Translations under genes and position numbers: made by a program
Shown here: positions 57,316 to 64,000 of the stretch, piece by piece
How the letters are laid out: each line of letters begins with the position of its first letter
Position numbering within the stretch: the stretch's first letter is position 1
Source of the DNA: Desulforhopalus singaporensis
GTDB lineage: Bacteria; Desulfobacterota; Desulfobulbia; Desulfobulbales; Desulfocapsaceae
Assembly: GCF_900104445.1 (NCBI RefSeq)
Contig: NZ_FNJI01000009.1
Location: 62,001 to 126,000, forward strand
Reading direction: 5' to 3'
Length of the DNA stretch: 64,000 nt
Notes under the pieces: generated by a model
What the model was told of the DNA's origin: nothing
Seen by the model: only the letters and a program-made list of their open reading frames with translations
The model's database searches: none

Positions 57316-57678
57316 CTACTTATAAAACTTGTGTCGGCCGAACTGGTTGAGATATGTGAACTGGCTTGACCAGTCTGGTGCGATATTGTCGAGATGGTAG
57401 TGGGTTGCGCCATGGGTGAAATCTTCGGTTCTCAGCGCAATGTAAACGGATCTCATGCATTCAAGAAATGCCTTCGGATCGTCGGGAAGATATGAATCTT
57501 TCTGAAATGTCCAGCTGAACTGGTAGGGTTCCTGGACGACTTCCTTGATGGGGCGCTTACTTTCGTTTGCCCTGTTCAGCGTAACCAGGGCTACCGCAAC
57601 CTGTCCGATTTGCGGTTCGGATCTTGCTTCGTGATACACATTGAGTGTAAGCCAAAGCAAACCTTCCAGAACTGTCAT
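57316..57678 (-). CDS. SleB/CwlJ-type cell wall hydrolase
   Basis: The 120-residue Hydrolase_2 domain has LNVYHEARSEPQIGQVAVALV with the probable catalytic E17, and a C-terminal ATHYHLDNIAP and GRHKFYK. These enzymes cleave peptidoglycan glycan strands. No signal peptide is visible, so it may be exported by another route or act like a phage lysin. No other phage genes are nearby. GGAGAG precedes the ATG. Confidence 0.85.
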   Translation of the reverse strand: MTVLEGLLWLTLNVYHEARSEPQIGQVAVALVTLNRANESKRPIKEVVQEPYQFSWTFQKDSYLPDDPKAFLECMRSVYIALRTEDFTHGATHYHLDNIAPDWSSQFTYLNQFGRHKFYK

Positions 57679-57795
57679 TGTTTCTCTCCAGCAATCCCAC
57701 TGAACTCTTTTTGACCCTCAGGAATGTTGCCTGAACGGAGTCCTCGCGGCCATTGTCGCTAAAACGGAGCCGCTAGTGCGGGTATCACATCGAAA
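57679..57795. other. Intergenic leader region of the SleB-like gene
   Basis: This first part of a 400-base gap carries the upstream region of the minus-strand hydrolase gene. I see no gene in it. The rest of the gap is covered by the candidate transcript at 57796-58070. Confidence 0.4.
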
Positions 57796-57823
57796 TTGCA
57801 ATTCTCTTTTATTCTTTTATATT
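57796..57823 (+). promoter_or_regulatory. Candidate promoter of an unannotated transcript
   Basis: TTGCAA (57796-57801) is 16 bases from TATATT (57818-57823) on the plus strand. No known plus-strand gene follows, but a strong plus-strand terminator lies 195 bases downstream. Confidence 0.45.
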
Positions 57824-57829
57824 TTTGCA

Positions 57830-58070
57830 GGTGTCTGCGAAAAATATGGATAAAAAAAACACCTTCAAAACAGTAGATCAAAACATACGTAAAGTCAAGG
57901 TTAGGTCTTAGCGTAACCGGCGGTGCGCACTCGTAACAAGGTAATAGACACGTCAAGGGAAGGGGGGCGGTTTATAACTGTATCAACAACAAAGAAAGGC
58001 TCAGGAATATGTACGGACAAGGGTGGACGCCTTGAAGTTGCCATCGACGTCCACCCTTGTTTGAAATTTT
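57830..58070 (+). ncRNA. Candidate small RNA or small-protein transcript
   Basis: The stretch lies between a promoter-like site and a perfect terminator stem, in a gap with no other gene on this strand. It contains a 21-codon basic open frame at 57846-57911 (MDKKNTFKTVDQ...), with only a poor ribosome-binding site. It converges on the lpxC 3' end. No known RNA family is recognised. Confidence 0.35.
58017..58070 (+). terminator. Plus-strand terminator in the lpxC 3' gap
   Basis: A perfect 13-bp stem (58017-58029 with 58048-58060) has an 18-base loop and a T-rich tail on the plus strand only. On the minus strand it lies about 20 bases after the lpxC stop without a T run, where it could stabilise the lpxC mRNA end. 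Confidence 0.75.
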
Positions 58071-58079
58071 CCGGCAAGA

Positions 58080-59069
58080 TCAGGCTGCGGATAAGCTCGG
58101 AATATTTGGCGCTGTAAAAAACGGCAGGATACTCTGGCCGGCACGTCTTGTCTTGTGTGCCATTTCGCCGATAGCCGCGTAGGCACCGTTTCTCTTGATC
58201 TCCACGACTTCCCAGCTTTCCGGGGAGGCGGCTATGGCCTTCATCAGTCCAAGATGCTGAGCATGCCCGCCCTTGTACGCCTTGACATGACCTAGAATAG
58301 GGCACCCGAGCAGCGCCAGGTCTCCTACCAGGTCAAGAACCTTGTGGCGGATAAACTCGTCGTCGTATCGCAGGCCGTCTTCGTTCAGTACCGATTTCCG
58401 GTTCCAGTGTATCGCTATCACATTGGCAAGAGAGCCTCCAAGTGCCAATCCGTTCGCCCATAATTCTTCTACCTGCTCGACATACCCGAAAGTCCTGGCC
58501 CTGGCTATTTCCTCTTCAAACCCGCCGCCCAGAAGATCGAAGGTGTATTTCTGTTTGTTGATTAAAGTATCGTCGAAACAGATCTCGCCCGTAACCTTGA
58601 ACCCGTCGTAAGGCTCGATGGAAAGATGTTTGTCTCCTTCCGTGTAGCTCACAGTTCTGGTGATGCGCAATGCCGTCTTCAACGCCTCCTGCCTGCTTTT
58701 TCCGGTTGTTTTCAAAAGCTTGTAGAAAGGCTCGGCGCTCCCGTCCATTATCGGCACCTCGTCGGAATCGAGCTCTATACGAGCGTTATCGATACCAAAA
58801 CCCTGTATGGCCGCCAGCAGATGCTCAGTGGTGGACACCCTGAACTGCTCGTTTCCCAGGGTAGTAGCCAGCTGGGTGCCGACAACCTTGTCCATATGGG
58901 CGTTGAGAAAGACGTCGCCCGGCAGGTCTGAGCGGTAAAATCTTATCCCGCTGTTCACCGGTGCAGGCTTGATAGCAAGATTTACGGTCCTTCCGGAGTG
59001 AAGACCGACTCCGCAGCAACTTACCGTTTGCCGCAACGTATATTGAAATGGATCTATAGCCAAAGACAT
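58080..59069 (-). CDS. lpxC: UDP-3-O-acyl-N-acetylglucosamine deacetylase
   Basis: The committed enzyme of lipid A synthesis has zinc ligands H83 (in TTEHLLAAI), H242 and D246 (in RHKVLDLVGD) and the catalytic H269 (in GGHAQH). The 329-residue length is slightly above the E. coli enzyme (305), from a C-terminal tail. AAGGA precedes the ATG. It lies downstream of lpxK on the same strand but has its own sigma-54-type promoter. Confidence 0.97.
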   Translation of the reverse strand: MSLAIDPFQYTLRQTVSCCGVGLHSGRTVNLAIKPAPVNSGIRFYRSDLPGDVFLNAHMDKVVGTQLATTLGNEQFRVSTTEHLLAAIQGFGIDNARIELDSDEVPIMDGSAEPFYKLLKTTGKSRQEALKTALRITRTVSYTEGDKHLSIEPYDGFKVTGEICFDDTLINKQKYTFDLLGGGFEEEIARARTFGYVEQVEELWANGLALGGSLANVIAIHWNRKSVLNEDGLRYDDEFIRHKVLDLVGDLALLGCPILGHVKAYKGGHAQHLGLMKAIAASPESWEVVEIKRNGAYAAIGEMAHKTRRAGQSILPFFTAPNIPSLSAA

Positions 59070-59107
59070 AATAATTCCTTATTGTTGTGTTGAGTTTGAA
59101 TAACATT

Positions 59108-59123
59108 TGCAATATGTGTGCCA
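59108..59123 (-). promoter_or_regulatory. Sigma-54-type promoter of lpxC
   Basis: On the minus strand TGGCAC (59118-59123) and TTGCA (59108-59112) have the invariant GG and GC exactly ten bases apart, as sigma-54 promoters require. The predicted transcript start is ~28 bases before the lpxC ATG. No enhancer-binding activator site was identified. Confidence 0.55.
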
Positions 59124-59265
59124 AACTCAGCAACAACTGCCTCGAGTCTTCATTGTTACACATTTACAATGAGTTACGCATGTCAGCAAGGAGGTTCGGT
59201 TGCTTGAGCCTGTGGGGAGAAAAACACGAAAACAGTGTGCGGTTTTTTTTTTGACACATGGCGCG

Positions 59266-60336
59266 CTAGGCTTGCTTCTTGATATTACAGGAATTAAATA
59301 TGTCCAGCCTATCCATTACCAACTGTTCAAATTCGTGATCCGGGTTCTGCTCCACTACCAGTAGCGCGACGGGGAAATGGAGGTTGAGCCCTGCAAGCTT
59401 AACCCCGTCTTTTTCGGTGGTGACTAGCAGCCTCGCGCCCGCCGACTCTGCCTGGGATGCTAATTTGTCGAAGTGTTTCTGACTGTACGGCTGATGGTCG
59501 CCGAAGGCGGTGAAGCTGACAATCCGGCCCCCGGCTTCGGTAACTGAGGAGCGAAATCTTTCAGGGTTTGCGATCCCGCAGAAGACAGCTATCGGCACAC
59601 CTTCTAAGCTTATCGTCTTTCTATCGTAAAATGATACGCAATTACAGATTGATATAGATGAATAGTAAAGTTTTTTCGAGATGAACTTTTGCGTCAGTAG
59701 GCTGCCGAAAGCCTCTGCTCTTTCCCGGTTTTGGCGATTGACGCCGGTTACTACAAAACAGTCAGCCCTCTTTAAGGAGGAAACCGGCTCCCTGAGATGG
59801 CCGGCCGGCAGAACCCTGCTGTTGCCAGCAAGAAAAGTGGCGTCGAACAGGACGATATTGAGGTCCCTTTCAACGGCCATATGCTGGAAACCGTCGTCCA
59901 GGATAATGCAGTCGACCTGAAAACGTTTTAGCGCTTCATTACAGGGGTGAATGCGTTTTTTGCCGGTCAGCACGGGTATTCCCGGAAGAGAGCGGGCAAG
60001 CAGAACCGGTTCATCGCCTGCCTGCTCGGCATCGAGAAAGACACGGCTGGTGTCGGACACGATGTTATACCGGTTACTTGCCTTTCCTCGGTATCCTCTG
60101 CTGACCACTGCAACCTTATGCCCTTTATTCTGCAGATATTTTGCAAGAAACTGCACCATAGGCGTTTTTCCGCTGCCGCCCAGCACAAGATTGCCAACCG
60201 AAATGACCGACACCGGCAGGGTGTGGCGCTTGAGAATATTTTTGGAATAGAGATATTGCCTGAGTTTCATCGCCAGACCATAAAACGGACTGAAGGGTCG
60301 GCCGCATGAGAAAAAAAATTGATGATTAAAATTCAT
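59266..60336 (-). CDS. lpxK: Tetraacyldisaccharide 4'-kinase
   Basis: The P-loop GNLVLGGSGKTP is at 48-59, with VVSRGYRG, DDGFQHMAVERD and VTTEKDGVKL. It phosphorylates the lipid A disaccharide at the inner membrane, with a hydrophobic N-terminus for anchoring. I chose ATG at 60336 (MNFNHQFFF); a longer frame to 60459 is not supported. A weak hairpin with a T run follows it before lpxC. Confidence 0.95.
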   Translation of the reverse strand: MNFNHQFFFSCGRPFSPFYGLAMKLRQYLYSKNILKRHTLPVSVISVGNLVLGGSGKTPMVQFLAKYLQNKGHKVAVVSRGYRGKASNRYNIVSDTSRVFLDAEQAGDEPVLLARSLPGIPVLTGKKRIHPCNEALKRFQVDCIILDDGFQHMAVERDLNIVLFDATFLAGNSRVLPAGHLREPVSSLKRADCFVVTGVNRQNRERAEAFGSLLTQKFISKKLYYSSISICNCVSFYDRKTISLEGVPIAVFCGIANPERFRSSVTEAGGRIVSFTAFGDHQPYSQKHFDKLASQAESAGARLLVTTEKDGVKLAGLNLHFPVALLVVEQNPDHEFEQLVMDRLDIFNSCNIKKQA

Positions 60337-60426
60337 GGTTTCAGCAAAAAAAATGGACAAAAAAATTACTTTCAGCAGTTTTAGATTTTGCAAAAATAAC
60401 AGTAAAAGACTACTATCATGACTTTG

Positions 60427-60474
60427 TTGTATATGCTCATTCTTTACGGTATTTTTCAATACTTTTAAAGAATG
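60427..60474 (+). promoter_or_regulatory. Promoter and overlapping hairpin upstream of livJ
   Basis: TTGTAT (60427-60432) and TATTTT (60450-60455) are 17 bases apart. The -10 box lies inside an inverted repeat: CATTCTTTA (60438-60446) with TAAAGAATG (60466-60474), and nested GTATT with AATAC. The repeat could be an operator or an early RNA hairpin. Confidence 0.45.
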
Positions 60475-60515
60475 GAGGGGAGATCACACATTTTTTTATA
60501 TTGATGGAGGAGAAT

Positions 60516-61643
60516 ATGAAGCTACAACTTAGTGGGAAGCTGCTTTCAACGGCGGCCTGTTTTATGATCGCTTTGTCTGCGCCAGCTCTCAGCAGTGCCG
60601 CTGATACTATAAAATTCGGAGTGGCCGGAGCCCACAGCGGAGACCTCGCCTCCTACGGCCTGCCTACCGTTAAAGCTGCCGAACTGGTGGTTGAAAAAGT
60701 CAACGCCAACGGCGGAATCAACGGCAAAAAAGTTGAGCTTCTGGTTGAAGATGACGTATGCAAGCCCGAGGTTGCAACCAATACCGCCACCAAACTTATT
60801 TCCGACGGCGTGGACGTGGTTCTCGGACATATCTGCTCCGGCGCCACTAAGGCGGCTCTGCCGATCTACAGCAACGCCGGCGTTCTGGTCATGTCTCCTT
60901 CCGCGACCAACCCGGCTCTTACCCAGAGCGGAGAATATCCCAACTTTTTCAGGACAATCGCCCCGGATGATGCCCAGGCGAAGATAGACGTCGAGTTTGC
61001 ACTCAACAATCTTGGATACACCAAGATCGCCGTGATCCACGACAAGGGCGATTACGGCAAGGGATTTGCCGAGTTTGCCAAAAAATTTCTTGAAGACTCC
61101 GGCAAGGCGGAGGTTGTTCTATACGAAGGCGTGACTCCCGGTGCGGTGGATTACTCGGCGATAGTACAGAAGATCAAGAGATCCGGCGCCCAGGCGGTAA
61201 TGTTTGGCGGCTATCACCCTGAAGCATCTAAAATCATCTCCATGATGCGCAAGAAAAGGCTGAAGACCGATTTTATCTCCGATGACGGGGTAAAAGACAA
61301 CACCTTTATCAAGGTTGCCGGTAAAGACGCGGAAGGCGCATACGCCTCAGGACCCAAGGATACCACCAAAAATCCACTGTCCATACAGGCGGTTGAGGAA
61401 CATAAGGAAAAGTATGGTGCAGATCCTGGCGCATTTTTTGAAAATGCCTACTCGGCAGCGCTCGCTATGCTCAACGCTATAGAAAAGGCCGGGTCAACCG
61501 ATCTGGACGCTCTAAAAAAGGCGCTCCAGACCGAGAAGGTCGATACTCCCGTAGGGTCCATCTACTTTGATGATAAAGGTGATGCGATCGGGGTCGGGTT
61601 CTCAGTGTATCAGGTCCAGAATGGCGAATTTGTAGAACTGTAA
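60516..61643 (+). CDS. livJ: Branched-chain amino acid ABC transporter binding protein
   Basis: A signal peptide (to about ALSSA-A) is followed by the mature IKFGVAGAHSGDLASYG. The periplasmic-binding-protein fold continues with KLISDGVDVVLGHICSGAT and SPSATNPALTQSGEYPNFFRTI. It is the first gene of the liv operon. ATG at 60516 follows GGAGGAG; an ATG at 60501 is less likely. A terminator-like hairpin after it would give more binding protein than permease. Confidence 0.95.
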   Translation: MKLQLSGKLLSTAACFMIALSAPALSSAADTIKFGVAGAHSGDLASYGLPTVKAAELVVEKVNANGGINGKKVELLVEDDVCKPEVATNTATKLISDGVDVVLGHICSGATKAALPIYSNAGVLVMSPSATNPALTQSGEYPNFFRTIAPDDAQAKIDVEFALNNLGYTKIAVIHDKGDYGKGFAEFAKKFLEDSGKAEVVLYEGVTPGAVDYSAIVQKIKRSGAQAVMFGGYHPEASKIISMMRKKRLKTDFISDDGVKDNTFIKVAGKDAEGAYASGPKDTTKNPLSIQAVEEHKEKYGADPGAFFENAYSAALAMLNAIEKAGSTDLDALKKALQTEKVDTPVGSIYFDDKGDAIGVGFSVYQVQNGEFVEL

Positions 61644-61669
61644 CGGTTGTTGATATCTTTCTAAAATCT

Positions 61670-61722
61670 ACCTGAAGCTGCTGCAGGTTCGTTGCCTGGG
61701 CAGTTTCAGGTACTTTTTTTTG
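61670..61722 (+). terminator. Attenuating terminator between livJ and livH
   Basis: A 12-bp stem with one G-T wobble (ACCTGAAGCTGC with GCAGTTTCAGGT) is followed by about ten Ts. Read-through would be needed for livH to livG. Confidence 0.87.
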
Positions 61723-61731
61723 TGGTAACCT

Positions 61732-62634
61732 ATGGATTATTTTATCGAACTTTTTTGCAGCGGCATTACCCGGGGAGCTATCTACGCCCTGATAGCGCTC
61801 GGATATACCATGGTATACGGAATTATCGGGCTTATAAATTTTGCCCACGGTGAAATCTACATGATCGGCGCGTTCACCTCTTTTATCGTTGCTACGGTAC
61901 TGTCCATATACGGCTTTCCGCTGCTGGCGATAATAGTCGTTGCCGGGGTCGCGGCAGCTGTATGGTCAAGTGCTTACGGCTTTACCATTGAAAAGATTGC
62001 ATACAAACCGCTGCGTCACGCTCCGAGGCTCTCGCCCCTGATCAGTGCGATCGGTATGTCGATTTTTTTGCAGAATTATGTGTTGCTCGCCCAGACTTCG
62101 GATTTTCTCCCTTTCCCTGAGCTCATACCCGACTTCGCGTTTATGGAACCCATCGCCCACATCGTCGGATCTTCCGATCTGGTCATACTTATCACCACCA
62201 CCGTCGTCATGATCATTCTCACTTTTGTGATCAAGTTCACCAGGATTGGCAAGGCGATGAGAGCAACCGCTCAGGATCGCACCATGGCCATGCTGGTAGG
62301 CATCAACGTCAACAATGTCATCTCCGCCACTTTTATCATCGGTTCGGCACTTGCCGCCATAGGCGGTATGTTGATTGCCTCGCATATCGGCCAGATCAAC
62401 TTCTATATCGGCTTCATCGCCGGTATCAAGGCTTTTACCGCTGCAGTACTCGGGGGAATCGGCTCAATACCCGGCGCCGTACTCGGCAGCCTGGTTCTCG
62501 GCCTCACCGAAAGTTTTGCAACCGGCTACGTCTCAAGTGACTATGAGGATGTTTTTGCTTTTGCTCTGCTGGTTTTAATACTGATCTTCAAGCCATCCGG
62601 CCTGCTCGGCAAGGATGAAACACAGAAAGTGTAA
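61732..62634 (+). CDS. livH: Branched-chain amino acid ABC permease LivH
   Basis: The 300-residue membrane protein has about eight hydrophobic helices and the LivH signatures GAIYALIALGYTMVYGIIGL, NFAHGEIYMIGAF and RATAQDRTMAMLVGIN. It forms the channel with LivM. Confidence 0.96.
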   Translation: MDYFIELFCSGITRGAIYALIALGYTMVYGIIGLINFAHGEIYMIGAFTSFIVATVLSIYGFPLLAIIVVAGVAAAVWSSAYGFTIEKIAYKPLRHAPRLSPLISAIGMSIFLQNYVLLAQTSDFLPFPELIPDFAFMEPIAHIVGSSDLVILITTTVVMIILTFVIKFTRIGKAMRATAQDRTMAMLVGINVNNVISATFIIGSALAAIGGMLIASHIGQINFYIGFIAGIKAFTAAVLGGIGSIPGAVLGSLVLGLTESFATGYVSSDYEDVFAFALLVLILIFKPSGLLGKDETQKV

Positions 62635-62647
62635 GCTCCCGGTTACT

Positions 62648-63853
62648 ATGTTCACTCTTAAAGAAATCAAAAAAACAGTCCTTATCTCGTTATGGTTCGT
62701 CTTTCTCACTTTTCCTTTAATGGTAATCAAGGTCGACCCCATCGAGAAAACTGTCCTGTGGCGATGGCACAACGCCTTGTACGTTGCCATCGGAATTTTC
62801 TGTATCCGGTGCCTGATTGAATTTTTCAGACACCGAAAACAACAAAAAGAAAAAAAGAAAAAAAACAGCAGCGACGATTCGCAGGCGCTGATTCATCGCA
62901 TTCTTGTCGATCCCAGAAAACGCAACATCATGCTTGGGGTGCTTCTTTCCTTAGTTGTCATTTTTCCTTTTGTTTTCGATACCTACCAGACCAATATAAT
63001 GATCACCGCCCTTATGTACGTGGTCCTGGGGCTTGGGCTTAACATCGTGGTGGGAATGGCCGGTCTGCTCGACCTCGGCTTCGTTGCATTCTATGCGGTT
63101 GGTGCTTATTCCTACGCACTTTTAAATCACCACTTCGGCCTCGGGTTCTGGGCGGTTTTGCCAATCGGCGGAGGACTGGCAGCATTTGCCGGTATCCTGC
63201 TCGGATTTCCGGTCCTCCGGCTCCGCGGCGATTACCTTGCTATTGTCACCCTGGGCTTTGGTGAAATAATACGGTTGATTCTTGAAAACTGGAACGAGTT
63301 CTCGATGGGGCCAAGCGGTATATCGAATATCGACCGGCCCTATTTTTTCGGCATCAACCTCTCCCTTGAACACTCGATCCTCTATCTCTACTACATCATG
63401 ATCTTGTTCCTGATCGTGACGATTTTTATCGTGAACCGACTCCAGAACTCAAGGCTGGGCAGAGCGTGGATTGCCCTCAGGGAAGACGAGATCGCCTGCC
63501 AGGCCATGGGGATCGATAAGCGGAAAACCAAGCTGGTCGCTTTTGCCCTTGGGGCTTTCTGGGCCGGCGTCGTAGGCGTTATTTTCGCAGCAAAGACAAC
63601 CTTTATCAATCCGGCAAGCTTTACCTTTCTCGAGTCGGCCATAATCCTTTCCATTGTCGTTCTAGGGGGGATGGGGTCGATCGTGGGCGTTATATTTGGC
63701 GCGCTCATTCTGATCCTGTTGCCGGAATACCTTCGCGCCCTGTCAGAGTACCGCATGCTTGCCTTTGGCGCAATCCTGGTGGCGATGATGGTCTTCAGGC
63801 CCCAGGGACTCATCTCCAAAATCCGCAGAACCTATACATTCAAACAAGAATAA
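62648..63853 (+). CDS. livM: Branched-chain amino acid ABC permease LivM
   Basis: The 401-residue membrane protein carries GLGLNIVVGMAGLLDLGFVAF, RLRGDYLAIVTLGFGEIIRL and RLGRAWIALREDEIACQAMG, LivM hallmarks. It has two extra N-terminal hydrophobic segments and a very basic loop (RHRKQQKEKKKKNSS) before the core. I chose ATG 62648; an ATG at 62615 would overlap livH. Confidence 0.94.
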   Translation: MFTLKEIKKTVLISLWFVFLTFPLMVIKVDPIEKTVLWRWHNALYVAIGIFCIRCLIEFFRHRKQQKEKKKKNSSDDSQALIHRILVDPRKRNIMLGVLLSLVVIFPFVFDTYQTNIMITALMYVVLGLGLNIVVGMAGLLDLGFVAFYAVGAYSYALLNHHFGLGFWAVLPIGGGLAAFAGILLGFPVLRLRGDYLAIVTLGFGEIIRLILENWNEFSMGPSGISNIDRPYFFGINLSLEHSILYLYYIMILFLIVTIFIVNRLQNSRLGRAWIALREDEIACQAMGIDKRKTKLVAFALGAFWAGVVGVIFAAKTTFINPASFTFLESAIILSIVVLGGMGSIVGVIFGALILILLPEYLRALSEYRMLAFGAILVAMMVFRPQGLISKIRRTYTFKQE

Positions 63854-63872
63854 CCGGAATTGTTAACGTAAC

Positions 63873-64000
63873 ATGACAACCCCAATACTAAAAGTAACCG
63901 GCTTAACCATGGACTTTGGCGGAATCCGTGCCCTGGACTCAGTGGACCTGGATGTCCGGCAGGGTGAGATTGCCGCTCTTATAGGCCCTAACGGTGCAGG
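63873..64000 (+). CDS. livG: Branched-chain amino acid ABC ATPase LivG, 3' end outside window
   Basis: Only the first 42 codons are present. They read MTTPILKVTGLTMDFGG, then LIGPNGAG, the start of the Walker A motif. The position after livM is as expected for LivG. Confidence 0.92.
   Translation, partial: MTTPILKVTGLTMDFGGIRALDSVDLDVRQGEIAALIGPNGA

Overview
The window is 64 kb of ordinary, gene-dense chromosome from a Gram-negative anaerobe-type bacterium, most likely a Desulfobacterota member of the Desulfobulbales kind. This placement is inferred from gene content: an Lpt/LpxC/LpxK outer-membrane pathway, oleBCD hydrocarbon genes, a YcaO-TPR protein, a CofD-like protein with a long C-terminal extension, an AP2-type protein, a KamA-family radical SAM enzyme and a corrinoid-loop cluster in one genome. 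No rRNA, tRNA, CRISPR array, insertion sequence or prophage is visible.

Region 1 (1-9.9 kb) holds a truncated CofD/YvcK-like gene, a single-domain response regulator, hrpA (minus), priA (plus) and a KamA/EpmB-type aminomutase (minus). Region 2 (9.9-18.4 kb) has an NAD-malic enzyme, a cold-shock gene, then a plus-strand oleB-oleC-oleD run whose stops and starts overlap and which continues into a periplasmic M48 protease with TPRs. oleA is not in the window. Region 3 (17.4-26.0 kb) is a minus-strand housekeeping block: mazG, then rpsF-rpsR-DUF2232-rplI from a near-consensus promoter with a leader resembling the S6:S18 autoregulatory element, then dnaB, leuS, lptE and dusB.

Region 4 (26.3-31.4 kb) is on the plus strand: an AP2-like protein, then rplU-rpmA-obgE-proA-nadD-ung. 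Region 5 (31.4-37.5 kb) is a minus-strand run rng, M23 peptidase, lptF-type permease and nnrD/nnrE. The permease carries an extra Cys-rich C-terminal module. Region 6 (37.6-46.3 kb) has a glycosyltransferase, a spore-photoproduct-lyase-like radical SAM protein, ssb, a CbpA-type DnaJ coupled to an orphan YejA-like binding protein, a second cold-shock gene, tsaE and a YcaO-TPR protein.

Region 7 (46.5-53.2 kb) is a compact cobalamin late-pathway cluster: alpha-ribazole phosphatase, cobU, cobT, cobS, a fused cobD-cobQ gene and cbiB. Together they would amidate the corrinoid, make and attach the aminopropanol arm, activate it, and add the lower-ligand nucleotide. Region 8 (53.2-64 kb) has ndk, xseA, a TPR membrane protein, a DegT-family aminotransferase, a SleB-like hydrolase, lpxC preceded by a sigma-54-type promoter, lpxK and the start of a branched-chain amino acid ABC transporter operon (livJ-livH-livM-livG, cut by the window edge).

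The points most worth following are the oleBCD cluster without oleA, the YcaO-TPR protein, the CobD-CobQ fusion, the LptF-type permease with a metal-binding tail, the sigma-54 site at lpxC, and a probable unannotated transcript ending in a perfect 13-bp terminator stem at 58017-58060. Function calls rest on motifs and family recall; no database search was run.
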